Shown: positions 8,263-16,878, counted from the first letter of the stretch. The stretch is DNA of 40,167 nt from Neisseria wadsworthii 9715 (GCF_000227765.1 NZ_JH165159.1:2406256-2446422); one strand, 5' to 3'. Made by a program: numbers and translations. Notes: generated by a model not told the origin, from the letters alone.

Positions 8263-8322
8263 CCTGTCTGAAAAAAGAGCCGAACCTAAAAGTTTTTAGG
8301 TTCGGCTCTTTTTTCAGACAGG
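8263..8322. terminator. 60-bp perfect palindromic terminator after alcohol dehydrogenase
   Basis: A 29-bp perfect inverted repeat with a 2-base centre. The outer parts are DUS-derived (CCTGTCTGAA and TTCAGACAGG), then A/T runs, then GAGCCGAACCTAAAA and its complement. Transcripts from either side yield a GC-rich hairpin followed by six U. It lies directly after the adh stop (minus strand). Confidence 0.88.
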
Positions 8323-8324
8323 CA

Positions 8325-9410
8325 TTAAGCTACTTCAATAATCACTTTCATTGCTTTCTCTTCTGCCGCATGTTTAAACACATCATATGCTTTTTCCATC
8401 TGGGCAAATTTAAAATGGTGTGTCGCCAATTTTGCCAATGGCAACTTGCCTGATTCACAAGACTTCAACAACATACCGGTAGTATTTGCATTTACCAAGC
8501 CTGTTGTAATCGTCAAGTTTTTAATCCACAGCTTTTCAAGCTCGAAGTTCACTGATTTGCCATGTACGCCCACATTGGCAATATGGCCGCCTGCTTTAAC
8601 CACTTTTTGACAAATATCCCAAGTCGGTTCAATACCCACGGCTTCCATTGCACAATCCACACCTTTACCGCCGGTAATCTCCAATACTTTGGCAACGGCA
8701 TCTTCCTTAGATGAATTGATTGTATGGGTGGCGCCCATTTCTTTAGCCATTGCCAAGCGGTTATCGTCCATATCGATGGCAATAATGGTTGCAGGAGAAT
8801 AGAATTGAGCAGTTAACAAACAGCCCATACCAATCGGACCTGTGCCAACAATCGCCACAGAATCACCAGGTTTTACATCACCATATTGCACGCCGATTTC
8901 ATGCGATGTCGGCAAAACATCAGACAAGAACACGGCAACATCAGTATTCAGGTTATCGGGCAAATGATACAGCGAGTTATCGGCAAAAGGCGTACGCACA
9001 TATTCTGCCTGTGTTCCGTCAATCATATAACCCATAATCCAACCACCGTCTTTTTCACAGTGTGCATAAAGCTGTTTTTGACAATTTTCGCAAGAACCGC
9101 AACGGCTCACGCAAGAAACGATAACCTTATCGCCCTTTTTAAAATTTTTTACAGCAGAACCAACTTCTTCAACGATACCAATGCCTTCATGCCCCAAAAT
9201 ACGGCCTTTCCACTCACCTGTTTTCTCACGCGCCACTGCTTCAATTTCAGGGTTTTTACCTTTCCAAATACCTAAGTCAGTACCACAAATTGTGGTTTTA
9301 GTAATGCGGATAACGGCATCGGTCGGCTCGATAATAGTTGGAACCGGACGCTCTTCAAAGCGGATATCGTTCTCACCATAATAAACCATTGCTTTCATTG
9401 TATTGCTCAT
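8325..9410 (-). CDS. Zinc-dependent alcohol dehydrogenase (MDR family)
   Basis: A 361-residue protein starting MSNTMKAMVYYGEN. The ATG at 9410 has GGAG 6 bases upstream. An ATG 12 bases earlier (9422) lacks such spacing. Motifs: catalytic zinc ligands Cys42 (TTICGTDLGIWKG) and His74-Glu75 (GHEGIG); structural-zinc cysteines 104, 107, 110 and 118 (CGSCENCQKQLYAHC); Rossmann GTGPIGMG (190-196) with Asp213 (AIDMDDNR), which points to NAD rather than NADP. The family oxidises or reduces short alcohols and aldehydes; the natural substrate is unknown. The gene appears monocistronic, with a very strong terminator after it and about 580 non-coding bases before it. The TAA stop overlaps the ATG of an adjoining DUS. 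Confidence 0.93.
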   Translation of the reverse strand: MSNTMKAMVYYGENDIRFEERPVPTIIEPTDAVIRITKTTICGTDLGIWKGKNPEIEAVAREKTGEWKGRILGHEGIGIVEEVGSAVKNFKKGDKVIVSCVSRCGSCENCQKQLYAHCEKDGGWIMGYMIDGTQAEYVRTPFADNSLYHLPDNLNTDVAVFLSDVLPTSHEIGVQYGDVKPGDSVAIVGTGPIGMGCLLTAQFYSPATIIAIDMDDNRLAMAKEMGATHTINSSKEDAVAKVLEITGGKGVDCAMEAVGIEPTWDICQKVVKAGGHIANVGVHGKSVNFELEKLWIKNLTITTGLVNANTTGMLLKSCESGKLPLAKLATHHFKFAQMEKAYDVFKHAAEEKAMKVIIEVA

Positions 9411-9422
9411 GACTGTCTCCAT

Positions 9423-9880
9423 TACTTGGTTACTTGAACTTAGTTACCCAACACACCTATCTAGATAAACGGATACCGATATTCAAAATAAAAAATAAAT
9501 ACAGCCTACCTTTTCAGAATATTTAAAATGGCTATATATATTTTTACTTCAGCATCAATACTGATCCAAACAAGGTTTAGGCTTGGTTTCATTATAAGCC
9601 CCATTGCTCACAAGCTGCAAACCATCCTGAATTTTTTAATTTCAAAACAATATGTTATACCATAACAATTCTAAATTGTATTTTACTGAAAGAACAAATC
9701 AAATCATTCTACTGCATGCCAATCAACTTGATAGCACACAATGTTATTTCACTTTGCATGCTGCTTTCATGAGCCACAATAGTGAATATTCAAACTCGTT
9801 ACCAAACATTGGGTTTTCAGACAAGCATTTTCATAACTCATTCTCTTTACCATCATATTCAACTAAGCCGCTAACATAAT
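9423..9880. other. AT-rich intergenic region upstream of adh
   Basis: Between adh and the tsf terminator. It contains a perfect 10-bp palindrome, TATCTAGATA (9458-9467), about 50 bases before the adh start, and an imperfect repeat GGTTACT/AGTTACC (9428-9448). Either could be a regulator site. A 75-codon frame at 9652-9879 has no ribosome site or known domain and is not called. A degenerate DUS (TTCAGACAAGCA) lies near 9818. Confidence 0.4.
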
Positions 9881-9916
9881 AAAAAGGCTGAATCCTGCAC
9901 GATACAGAATTCAGCC
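9881..9916 (-). terminator. Intrinsic terminator after tsf
   Basis: GGCTGAAT (9886-9893) pairs with ATTCAGCC (9909-9916). On the minus strand the stem is followed by TTTTT. It ends the rpsB-tsf operon. Confidence 0.85.
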
Positions 9917-9993
9917 CTCACAATCCGCTTAATCCAATCCCCTAAATTTTTGGGCAATTCATAAAGCGGTGATTTTTAGCAAAGTCAACAACC

Positions 9994-10848
9994 TTACACT
10001 TTAGCCGCAGCTGCTACTTCAGCAGCATAATCCACTTCTTTCTTCTCGATACCGTCACCTACTTTGTAGCGAACGAAGCTCACTACTTCAGCGCCGCTTT
10101 CCTTCAGGAATTGCGCAACAGTTTGATCAGGATTCATCACAAAAGCTTGGCCATTTAAAGTGATTTCAGCCAAGAATTTTTTGATGCGGCCTTCAACCAT
10201 TTTCTCTGCGATTTCGGCAGGCTTACCTGACTCAATAGCTTGTTGGGTGTAAATGTGGCGTTCTTTTTCGATGGTTTCCGCATCTACTTCATTTTCAGAC
10301 ACACATTGCGGTTTGGCAGCAACAATGTGCATACCTACTTTGCGGGCTACATCTTCAGCACCTTTAAACTCAACCAACACACCTTCAGTTGCCAAAGCAC
10401 CATGAATGTAAGCAGTCAAATTATTAGCAGTTTCGATCACTTGGAAACGACGTACAGACATATTTTCGCCCAATTTGGCAATAATGGCTTTACGCTCTTC
10501 TTCAACCAAGTTGCTCAGCTCTTCAACAGAAGCAGGTTTTTTCTCAACGGCGGTTTTAGCAACAAAATTAGCAAATTCAACAAAGCCGGCATCTTTAGCC
10601 ACGAAGTCTGTTTCGCAGTTTACTTCAACCAAAGCGCCCACATTGCCCTCGATAGCATATGCCAACACGCCTTCAGCAGCAGTACGACCAGCCAGTTTGC
10701 CGGCTTTAGCGCCGGATTTGATGCGCAGGATTTCTTCTGCTTTTTCGATATTACCTTCGGCTTCAACCAAAGCTTTTTTGCACTCCATCATGCCCAAACC
10801 GGTAGCAGCACGCAGATCGGCAACCATTTTTGCGGTAATTGCAGACAT
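9994..10848 (-). CDS. tsf: Translation elongation factor Ts
   Basis: A 284-residue protein, the normal length. It is the guanine-nucleotide exchange factor for EF-Tu. The N-terminal UBA-like module ([39 protein letters not shown]) ends near residue 45. The TDFVAKD EF-Tu contact signature is near residue 82 ([13 protein letters not shown]), followed by the two-part core and a C-terminal EF-Ts module ([19 protein letters not shown]). It is second in the rpsB-tsf operon, 152 bases after rpsB, with a possible attenuator hairpin in the gap. Confidence 0.97.
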   Translation of the reverse strand: MSAITAKMVADLRAATGLGMMECKKALVEAEGNIEKAEEILRIKSGAKAGKLAGRTAAEGVLAYAIEGNVGALVEVNCETDFVAKDAGFVEFANFVAKTAVEKKPASVEELSNLVEEERKAIIAKLGENMSVRRFQVIETANNLTAYIHGALATEGVLVEFKGAEDVARKVGMHIVAAKPQCVSENEVDAETIEKERHIYTQQAIESGKPAEIAEKMVEGRIKKFLAEITLNGQAFVMNPDQTVAQFLKESGAEVVSFVRYKVGDGIEKKEVDYAAEVAAAAKV

Positions 10849-10963
10849 TTTTGTCTCCTAAGAAAATTTGAAAACGTAAAACACGGCAGATACCGTGTAT
10901 AACGAAAATATTCAAAGCTCGTCTGAAATCTTTTTTCAGACAGGCTATTCGTATATGGATAAA

Positions 10964-10987
10964 TTAAAGGGGCATCTGCCCCTTTAA
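10964..10987. terminator. Perfect palindrome in the rpsB-tsf gap (possible attenuator)
   Basis: TTAAAGGGGC and GCCCCTTTAA flank ATCT: a 10-bp stem with a tetraloop, 13 bases past the rpsB stop on the minus strand, followed by only a short T stretch. It probably reduces tsf transcription or stabilises rpsB mRNA. A DUS-like inverted pair lies just beyond it (about 10920-10945). Confidence 0.55.
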
Positions 10988-11000
10988 ACGATACCGAAGC

Positions 11001-11729
11001 TTAAACGGCTGAGGCTTCTTGAGCAGCTGCTACGGTTTCAGCCACAGCTTGGTTTTTACCTTCCAACACAGCATCAGCGATGCCGCGGCAATACAAGCGG
11101 ATGGCTTTGGCAGAATCGTCGTTACCCGGAATAACGTGTTTCACACCGTCGGGGCTGTTATTGGTATCTACTACAGCGATAACCGGAATACCCAATTTCG
11201 CAGCTTCAACCAAAGTACCGTGTTGGTAGCCGGTGTCAATTACGAAAATTGCGTCGGGCAAGCCTTTCATATCTTTGATACCGCCCAAAGAACGCTCCAG
11301 TTTTTCAACTTCGCGGGTCATATCCAACAATTCTTTTTTGTTGTAACCGCTGGCTTCCGCATTTTCCAAAACGGCTCTTTTCTCTTCCAAGCGTTTGATG
11401 GATTGCTTAACGGTTTTATAGTTGGTCAGCATACCGCCCAACCAGCGATGGTCAACATAAGGCATACCGGCACGGGTTGCTTCTTCGCGCACGATTTCAC
11501 GCGCCTGGCGTTTAGTGCCCACAAACAGGATATTGCCTTTATTAGCAGCCAAACGGCGTACCACCTCTTGCGCTTCTTGGAACAGAGGCAGGGTTTTTTC
11601 CAGGTTGATGATATGGATTTTGTTGCGTGCGCCGAAAATGTATTGTTCCATTTTCGGGTTCCAGTAGCGGGTTTGATGGCCGAAGTGAACGCCTGCTTCC
11701 AGCATTTGGCGCATGGTAATTTGAGACAT
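11001..11729 (-). CDS. rpsB: 30S ribosomal protein S2
   Basis: A 242-residue protein, the normal length, starting [27 protein letters not shown]. It contains the S2 signatures [43 protein letters not shown] and [37 protein letters not shown]. It is the small-subunit protein that joins late at the 30S head-body junction. It is first in rpsB-tsf. A good promoter (11888-11860) lies 130 bases upstream with a GC-rich, structured leader between, a possible autoregulatory site. Confidence 0.97.
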   Translation of the reverse strand: MSQITMRQMLEAGVHFGHQTRYWNPKMEQYIFGARNKIHIINLEKTLPLFQEAQEVVRRLAANKGNILFVGTKRQAREIVREEATRAGMPYVDHRWLGGMLTNYKTVKQSIKRLEEKRAVLENAEASGYNKKELLDMTREVEKLERSLGGIKDMKGLPDAIFVIDTGYQHGTLVEAAKLGIPVIAVVDTNNSPDGVKHVIPGNDDSAKAIRLYCRGIADAVLEGKNQAVAETVAAAQEASAV

Positions 11730-11850
11730 TTAAATTCCTTTTCAAAGGGTTAGTTGCAAACACCGGCGCACAGAACCTGCTGGAGCAGGCACCCTTCGGC
11801 GCACGGTGCGAGCGTTTCAAAAATTAAATTAAAAAGGCTTTCATCGGGAA
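11730..11850 (-). promoter_or_regulatory. Structured rpsB 5' leader
   Basis: About 120 bases between promoter and start codon. It contains the hairpin CCTGCTCCAGCAGG (stem of six) flanked by complementary GC-rich blocks (CACCGTGCGCC and GTGCGCCGGTG). S2 autoregulates through rpsB leaders in other proteobacteria. Whether this fold is equivalent is inference. Confidence 0.4.
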
Positions 11851-11859
11851 AGCTGCGAA

Positions 11860-11888
11860 ATTATATAGAAATCTCCTTAATCAGGCAA
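11860..11888 (-). promoter_or_regulatory. Predicted sigma70 promoter of rpsB-tsf
   Basis: On the minus strand: TTGCCT (11888-11883), 17 bases, TATAAT (11865-11860). A near-consensus match. The -35 overlaps the last codons of the small membrane-protein gene. Confidence 0.75.
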
Positions 11889-12080
11889 TGATTTATCCTG
11901 GTTATTCATTTCTTTATTCAAGCGTTTATTGCGCCTGCGTGTCATCACCACCCAAAATGTAAACAGCGTAGGCAGTATTGTCCAAAAAACCAGATAAATC
12001 AATTTTCTGGCAAGATCCGGCTGCGCCAGGGAAAACATCATGGTGGTAAAAATATAGCCGATGGCAATGATGTGCCACAT
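11877..12080 (-). CDS. Small two-helix inner-membrane protein, function unknown
   Basis: A 67-residue protein. Two hydrophobic stretches (about residues 2-18 and 27-46: WHIIAIGYIFTTMMFSLA and LIYLVFWTILPTLFTFWVVM) flank a short loop, followed by a basic tail TRRRNKRLNKE that by the positive-inside rule stays in the cytoplasm. The ribosome site is weak (AGAAAG). It ends at 11877, directly before the rpsB promoter, and may read into rpsB. No family was recognised. Support comes from its composition, membrane-protein pattern and placement. Confidence 0.6.
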   Translation of the reverse strand: MWHIIAIGYIFTTMMFSLAQPDLARKLIYLVFWTILPTLFTFWVVMTRRRNKRLNKEMNNQDKSLPD

Positions 12081-12238
12081 AAGTGTGTATTTCTTTCTTC
12101 AAAAACCTTAAAAATTTTGATCCTGCAAGATTGACAATATCCTACACCAAGAGCTGTTTGTCTGCATAATTTGGAACATCCCTACTACTCTTTAAATTTT
12201 AGCCTGTCAAAAATCCGCTTATCCCGACATTGTTTTTT

Positions 12239-12250
12239 TTCAGACAGGCA
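12239..12250 (-). repeat. Single DUS upstream of ppa
   Basis: TTCAGACAGGCA preceded by a run of eight T, 84 bases before the ppa start codon. Confidence 0.8.
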
Positions 12251-12272
12251 TTACCTTTTTGAAAAACAGTTT

Positions 12273-12281
12273 TGCTATAAT
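12273..12281 (+). promoter_or_regulatory. Predicted extended -10 promoter of ppa
   Basis: TGCTATAAT is a perfect extended -10 element, with transcription expected to begin near 12288, about 45 bases before the ppa ATG. No good -35 is seen. Confidence 0.6.
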
Positions 12282-12333
12282 CGGACACTTAATTCAGTAA
12301 TCTACCACACTTAAAAATAAGGAATCCCCTAAA

Positions 12334-12864
12334 ATGGCAGACTTCAACAAAATTCTTGACGCCGGTGATGTAGATGGCGGCATCATCAACGTAGTGATTG
12401 AAATTCCCGCCGGTTCCAACCACAAAATCGAATGGAACCGCAAATTGGCCGTGATGCAGCTCGACCGCGTTGAGCCCGTTGCTTTCGCCAAGCCGACCAA
12501 CTACGGCTTTATCCCGCAAACTTTGGATGAAGACGGCGACGAGCTAGATGCGCTCATCATTACCGACACGCCGCTGCCAACCGGCATTTTTATGGAAGGC
12601 AAAATTATCGGTGTGATGAAATTTGTTGACGACGGCGAAGTGGACGACAAAATCGTTGTCGTGCCTGCCGACGACCGCAACAACGGCAATGCCTACAAAA
12701 CTTTAAGTGATTTGCCGCAACAGCTGATTAAACAAATCGAATTCCACTTCAACCACTATAAAGACCTCAAAAAACCGGGCACCACCCAAGTAACCAAATG
12801 GGGTGACGTGGAAGAAGCTAAAGAAGTAATCCGCGAATCACAAGCCCGCTGGAAAGCGCTGTAA
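12334..12864 (+). CDS. ppa: Inorganic pyrophosphatase (family I)
   Basis: A 176-residue protein, the normal length. It hydrolyses pyrophosphate to two phosphates with Mg2+ and drives biosynthetic reactions. Active-site segments: IEIPAGSNHKIEWNRKL (residues 23-39, with Lys and Glu ligands), PTNYGFIPQT (54-63), DEDGDELDALII (65-76, the family Asp cluster) and DDKIVVVPADD (101-111). All metal-binding aspartates appear present. It is a single-gene unit, with an extended -10 promoter before it and an intrinsic terminator (12872-12908) after it. Confidence 0.97.
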   Translation: MADFNKILDAGDVDGGIINVVIEIPAGSNHKIEWNRKLAVMQLDRVEPVAFAKPTNYGFIPQTLDEDGDELDALIITDTPLPTGIFMEGKIIGVMKFVDDGEVDDKIVVVPADDRNNGNAYKTLSDLPQQLIKQIEFHFNHYKDLKKPGTTQVTKWGDVEEAKEVIRESQARWKAL

Positions 12865-12871
12865 ACCATTC

Positions 12872-12908
12872 AAACGCTGCTTGATTTTCCAATCAAAGCA
12901 GCGTTTTT
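12872..12908 (+). terminator. Intrinsic terminator after ppa
   Basis: AACGCTGCTTGATT pairs with AATCAAAGCAGCGTT (one bulged A) around TTCC, followed by TTTTT. A single DUS (12913-12924) lies directly downstream. Confidence 0.9.
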
Positions 12909-13071
12909 CATTTTCAGACAGGCATTTTCAAGCCGCCTCAAAAACCCGTTTCGTCCTGATATGCGGCAGATTCAAACCGATTATCCGCAGCGGTTTATTT
13001 TTGCCCGAAACCACACTATAATCAGCGCGGACTTAATTAATTACACATGATTACAAACAGGAGATTCCACA

Positions 13072-14136
13072 ATGGCACTCGTATCCATGCGCCAATTACT
13101 CGACCATGCAGCAGAAAACAGCTACGGTCTTCCCGCATTCAACGTAAACAACCTTGAGCAAATGCGTGCCATCATGGAAGCCGCCGATCAAACCGGCTCT
13201 CCGGTTATCGTTCAAGCCAGCGCCGGCGCGCGCAAATACGCAGGTGCCCCATTTCTGCGCCACTTGATTCTGGCTGCCGTGGAAGAATTTCCGCATATTC
13301 CTGTAGTGATGCACCAAGATCACGGCACATCGCCGGCGGTATGCCAACGCTCCATCCAGCTGGGCTTTTCATCTGTGATGATGGATGGCTCCTTGATGGA
13401 AGACGGCAAAACCCCTTCCAGCTACGAATACAATGTTGATGTAACCCGCAAAGTGGTTGAGTTTTCACACGCTTGCGGCGTGTCTGTAGAAGGCGAAATC
13501 GGCGTATTGGGCAACCTTGAAACCGGTGAAGCAGGCGAGGAAGACGGCGTGGGCGCGGTTGGCAAGCTTTCCCACGACCAAATGCTTACCAGCGTGGAAG
13601 ATGCAACGCGTTTCGTGAAAGACACCGGCGTTGACGCGCTGGCCATCGCCATCGGCACCAGCCACGGCGCATATAAATTCAGCCGCAAACCTACCGGCGA
13701 CGTATTGCGCATCGACCGCATCAAAGAAATCCACGAAGCCCTACCCAACACCCACTTGGTAATGCACGGTTCAAGCTCTGTGCCGCAAGAATGGCTGAAA
13801 ATCATCAACGAACACGGCGGCGGCATCGGCGAAACCTATGGCGTGCCGGTTGAAGAAATCGTGGAAGGCATCAAACACGGCGTGCGCAAAGTGAATATCG
13901 ATACCGACCTGCGTCTTGCTTCTACCGGCGCCATCCGCAAATTCATGGCGGAAAATCCTGCCGAGTTCGACCCGCGCAAATATCTGGCCAAAACCGTAGA
14001 AGCCATGAAGCAAGTGTGTATCGACCGCTATCTGGCATTCGGCTGCGAAGGTCAAGGTGCAAAAATCAAACCGATTTCACTCGACAAAATGGCCACTCTA
14101 TATGCCAAAGGCGAATTGAACCAAATCGTTAAATAA
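13072..14136 (+). CDS. fba: Class II fructose-bisphosphate aldolase
   Basis: A 354-residue zinc-dependent aldolase that splits fructose-1,6-bisphosphate into glyceraldehyde-3-phosphate and dihydroxyacetone phosphate, and the reverse. Seen motifs: N-terminal [25 protein letters not shown]; zinc and proton-donor region [10 protein letters not shown] (Asp and His, near residue 83); [19 protein letters not shown] near residue 141; zinc His in TSHGAYKF near 198; LVMHGSSS near 226; and phosphate-binding KVNIDTDLR near 280. The strong box AGGAGA lies 10 bases before the ATG, and a TATAAT (13017-13022) is upstream. Transcribed alone, ending at a DUS pair. Neisserial class II aldolases are also reported on the cell surface as adhesins; nothing in this sequence tests that. 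Confidence 0.96.
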   Translation: MALVSMRQLLDHAAENSYGLPAFNVNNLEQMRAIMEAADQTGSPVIVQASAGARKYAGAPFLRHLILAAVEEFPHIPVVMHQDHGTSPAVCQRSIQLGFSSVMMDGSLMEDGKTPSSYEYNVDVTRKVVEFSHACGVSVEGEIGVLGNLETGEAGEEDGVGAVGKLSHDQMLTSVEDATRFVKDTGVDALAIAIGTSHGAYKFSRKPTGDVLRIDRIKEIHEALPNTHLVMHGSSSVPQEWLKIINEHGGGIGETYGVPVEEIVEGIKHGVRKVNIDTDLRLASTGAIRKFMAENPAEFDPRKYLAKTVEAMKQVCIDRYLAFGCEGQGAKIKPISLDKMATLYAKGELNQIVK

Positions 14137-14154
14137 ACCTCTATACACATCACA

Positions 14155-14185
14155 ATGCCTGTCTGAAATGTTTTCAGACAGGCAT
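14155..14185. terminator. DUS-pair terminator after aldolase gene
   Basis: ATGCCTGTCTGAAA faces TTTCAGACAGGCAT, 20 bases after the aldolase stop codon. Confidence 0.7.
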
Positions 14186-14345
14186 TTAAACATACGCATC
14201 AAAACTCCTTATCGGGCGCAATATTCACATGATTGCGCCACACTAAGTAATAAACCATAAATGCTAAAAACACAGCAAAACAAAACAACGCGGTATGCAA
14301 TATTAAATTACAGCGACATATAACCCCCAAGCAGGAACCTTATAT

Positions 14346-14831
14346 ATGAATAAATTTTTTCTAACACTCACTACCGCCCTCCTCCTCAGCGCATGCGGTC
14401 AAAGCGAAGACAACGCCGTCGCTTCAAGCGCCTCAAATACTTCACCTGCCGCACCCGCATCCTCCGCTTCAGACAGCTGGATTACCGACAACGGTGCGCA
14501 AACCAACGCCCTCCCCCAACCGGCGTCCATCCCCCATATCGTCACACCTGCCTCCGCTCCTGCTCCGGCTTCCGCTCCCGCTTTACCTGCGGACGCAGCA
14601 TCAGCAGCCAAAGCATCTTCAGCCCCCTCAGGCAAACTGGCTTCAGAATGCGAATCCCTGATTAACCGCATGAACCGCTGCTACGACCGGCTTCCCGAAG
14701 AATCCGCCGCAGAGATGAAAGCCACTTTGAATGATTTACGCGCCTCTTTGGTGGGCACAGACGGCAACATCTGCAAAACCACCATGACAGAAGAATTCAA
14801 CGGCTCGGCCGCCGCACTCGGTTGCGAATAA
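14346..14831 (+). CDS. Lipoprotein with four-cysteine C-terminal domain (paralogue A)
   Basis: A 161-residue protein. The signal peptide MNKFFLTLTTALLLSAC ends in lipobox LLSAC, so Cys17 would be lipidated. A long Ala/Ser/Pro-rich linker (residues 20-95, repeats of ASAPAPASAPA) would span periplasm or peptidoglycan. A globular domain follows: ECESLINRMNRCYDRLPEESA, then two further cysteines (ICKTTM and the penultimate GCE). The domain matches the next gene (15020-15394) in length, in the four Cys positions and in the CY-x-RLP motif, so the two are tandem paralogues. The four Cys suggest two disulfides in the periplasm. Function unknown; it resembles small DUF5339-like proteins, but that is tentative. 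Confidence 0.85.
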   Translation: MNKFFLTLTTALLLSACGQSEDNAVASSASNTSPAAPASSASDSWITDNGAQTNALPQPASIPHIVTPASAPAPASAPALPADAASAAKASSAPSGKLASECESLINRMNRCYDRLPEESAAEMKATLNDLRASLVGTDGNICKTTMTEEFNGSAAALGCE

Positions 14832-14844
14832 AACCGAACAAACC

Positions 14845-14873
14845 ATGCCTGTCTGAAACGTTCAGACAGGCAT
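14845..14873. terminator. DUS-pair terminator between the two lipoprotein genes
   Basis: ATGCCTGTCTGAA and TTCAGACAGGCAT are separated by only three bases, 12 bases after the first lipoprotein stop. Confidence 0.7.
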
Positions 14874-15019
14874 TTCCCAGAGAGAATGGGCAAAGCCCAA
14901 TACATGGTCATTTAAATTAGTTCATCGCCAAGCCGCAAACAATACAGCAAGACACACAAAACATCGCGGCGGCAATTCGGTTAAATGACTATAATTTAAT
15001 AAAAAACAAAACCAACATA

Positions 15020-15394
15020 ATGATCACATACAAATCAACCTTGCCCGCGTTATTGGCCGCCTGCCTACTGGCCGCCTGCCACAACGCCGAGCAACCGCAA
15101 AACAAAACCGTTTCCCAAGCCGCCTCCACAACCGAAGCAGCATTTGAACCGCAAGAAACAATCAAACCGCCAAAGCACGAGCCATCACGTGATGCCAACG
15201 GCTTGCTGCCAGCTTGCGCAAACTATGTCCGACAGCTCGAAGCCTGCTACAACAGGCTTCCCAAAGCCTCTGCCGCGCCCTACCGCGAAACACTCACAGA
15301 AACAAAAGAAGCCTTGAAAGAAGCCGACAGCCAAGCCTGCGACATGATGAGCCGGGATTTCAAAAAAACAGTTAAAACATTGAAATGCGGCTGA
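15020..15394 (+). CDS. Lipoprotein with four-cysteine C-terminal domain (paralogue B)
   Basis: A 124-residue protein. The signal sequence contains two overlapping lipoboxes, LLAAC15 and LLAAC20; the second is more likely the processed site given the length of the hydrophobic core. A short Gln/Thr/Pro-rich linker follows, then the same domain as the preceding gene: PACANYVRQLEACYNRLPKASA, QACDMM and a terminal Cys-Gly. It lacks the long Ala/Pro linker of paralogue A, so it would sit closer to the membrane. No clear ribosome site is visible. A DUS-pair terminator separates the two genes, so they are probably expressed independently. Function unknown. Confidence 0.82.
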   Translation: MITYKSTLPALLAACLLAACHNAEQPQNKTVSQAASTTEAAFEPQETIKPPKHEPSRDANGLLPACANYVRQLEACYNRLPKASAAPYRETLTETKEALKEADSQACDMMSRDFKKTVKTLKCG

Positions 15395-15421
15395 CCGGCG
15401 CCTATGTTTGCCTGAGCAAAG

Positions 15422-15430
15422 TGTTATAAT
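15422..15430 (+). promoter_or_regulatory. Predicted extended -10 promoter of map
   Basis: TGTTATAAT is a perfect extended -10 (TGN plus TATAAT), 38 bases before the map ATG. Confidence 0.6.
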
Positions 15431-15467
15431 CTCCCCGTTTGATCCAATTATCCAGAGAAGCACACAC

Positions 15468-16244
15468 ATGCCCATTATCATCAAAACGCCCGAAGAAATC
15501 GAAAAAATGCGCGAACTCGGCCGCCTGGCCGCCGAAGCGTTAGATTATATCGGCCAATTCGTCAAACCCGGGATTACCACAAACGAGCTTGACAAGCTGA
15601 TTCACGATTACCATATCGACGTGCAAGGCGGCTACCCCGCCCCACTCAACTACGGCAACCCGCCCTACCCAAAATCATGCTGCACATCAGTCAACCAAGT
15701 TATCTGCCACGGCATTCCCAATGACAAACCACTCAAAAACGGCGACATCATCAATATCGACGTAACTATCAAAAAAGACGGGTTTCACGGCGATTCCAGC
15801 CGCATGTTTGCCGTAGGGCAAATCAGCCCGCAAGCCCAGCGCCTTATTGACGTTACACACGCCAGCATGATGGCCGGCATCGAAGCCGTAAAACCCGGCG
15901 CCACTTTGGGCGACGTCGGCCATGCCTGCCAACAAGTTGCCGAAAACGCCGGCTATTCCGTGGTGCAGGAATTTTGCGGCCATGGCATTGGGCGCGGTTT
16001 TCACGAAGAACCCCAAGTGCTGCATTACGGCAAAAAAGGGCAAGGCGTCGAACTCAAGCCCGGCATGATTTTCACGGTTGAGCCGATGATTAACCAAGGC
16101 AAACGCCATTTACGCATCCTTGCCGACGGCTGGACAGCCGTTACCAAAGACCGCTCGCTCTCCGCCCAATGGGAACATGAAGTTTTGGTTACCGAAACCG
16201 GTTACGAAATCCTTACCATCAGCCCGGCAACCGGCCAACCTTGA
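15468..16244 (+). CDS. map: Methionine aminopeptidase, type I
   Basis: A 258-residue enzyme that removes the initiator methionine from nascent proteins. The ATG at 15468 gives the standard N-terminus MPIIIKTPEEIEKMRELGRLAAE; an upstream in-frame start at 15408 would include the promoter. Pita-bread motifs: CHGIPNDKPLKNGDIINIDVTIKKDGFHGDSSRMF (metal ligands Asp in NIDV and DGFHGDSS), QEFCGHGIGRGFHEEPQVLHY (His) and MIFTVEPMIN (Glu), with the last Glu ligand in SAQWEHEVLVTE. All five metal ligands are present. Followed by an intrinsic terminator at 16270. Confidence 0.97.
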   Translation: MPIIIKTPEEIEKMRELGRLAAEALDYIGQFVKPGITTNELDKLIHDYHIDVQGGYPAPLNYGNPPYPKSCCTSVNQVICHGIPNDKPLKNGDIINIDVTIKKDGFHGDSSRMFAVGQISPQAQRLIDVTHASMMAGIEAVKPGATLGDVGHACQQVAENAGYSVVQEFCGHGIGRGFHEEPQVLHYGKKGQGVELKPGMIFTVEPMINQGKRHLRILADGWTAVTKDRSLSAQWEHEVLVTETGYEILTISPATGQP

Positions 16245-16269
16245 CCCGGCTATACATCAGAAAAGCCCC

Positions 16270-16309
16270 AAAAAGCGCTACCATAATTTCAGTATGGAAG
16301 GCGCTTTTT
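16270..16309 (+). terminator. Intrinsic terminator after map
   Basis: AAAAAGCGC pairs with GCGCTTTTT, with inner pairing CCATA/TATGG, about 25 bases after the map stop. It would also function on the minus strand. Confidence 0.85.
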
Positions 16310-16568
16310 ATGGCTGTTGCCAAAAGCATAAAATGCTCCCGGCATCAGCAATTTCATCATAACAAGCCTGCTTTTTTAACATTGTTCCATTTCTCACACA
16401 TATTTATATGTTTTTATGTTAAGTAAGCACTATTTTATTCGATTACAGTTGAAATTATTCTTCAAGCCCTTATACTGCAAATGCATAATCTGCAACATCA
16501 TAAAAACGACTTTTTAAAACAATATAAAGTTATTGCCAATCACATAATAGGTAAAAGGAAACGTACTA
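16310..16568. other. AT-rich intergenic region upstream of XRE regulator
   Basis: About 260 bases that probably hold the promoter of the regulator gene. An AGGAAA ribosome site is at 16555-16560. No RNA gene or inverted repeat of note was recognised. Confidence 0.4.
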
Positions 16569-16859
16569 ATGGCTAATTTTGAAAAAATTGATAATATTCG
16601 CGACATCCGTCGCAATTTGGGCATGAACCAAGTTGATTTCTGGAGCAAACTGGGGGTTACACAATCCGGCGGTTCCCGCTACGAATCAGGCCGCAACATG
16701 CCGAAACCTGTTCGTGAACTTCTTCGTTTGGTGCACATCGAAAAAGTGGACCTGAGCAAGATCAACAGTGACGATTTAGCGGTTGCCTCTATGCTGAAAG
16801 AGCAAAATCCCGAGCTATACGAACAACTCTTAGTGGACTCCCGCACCAAGAAATCATAA
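16569..16859 (+). CDS. XRE-family helix-turn-helix protein
   Basis: A 96-residue protein. A Cro/C1-type helix-turn-helix spans about residues 11-55 (IRDIRRNLGMNQVDFWSKLGVTQSGGSRYESGRNMPKPVRELLRLVHI). The turn carries two glycines (SGGSRYE) where most family members have one or none. The C-terminal 35 residues are acidic and helical and may dimerise. It is not next to a toxin gene or phage genes, and no target site is evident, so it looks like a small housekeeping regulator. The gene ends 22 bases before a long DUS-pair hairpin. Confidence 0.85.
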   Translation: MANFEKIDNIRDIRRNLGMNQVDFWSKLGVTQSGGSRYESGRNMPKPVRELLRLVHIEKVDLSKINSDDLAVASMLKEQNPELYEQLLVDSRTKKS

Positions 16860-16878
16860 GCTCAACGCAGTCAAACAT

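Noticed and set aside
9652-9879. 75-codon reading frame upstream of adh
   Set aside because: Asn/Ser-rich random-looking product, no ribosome site, contains a decayed DUS near its end.
15408-15467. Upstream in-frame start for map
   Set aside because: The extra 20 codons contain the extended -10 promoter and do not match the family N-terminus.
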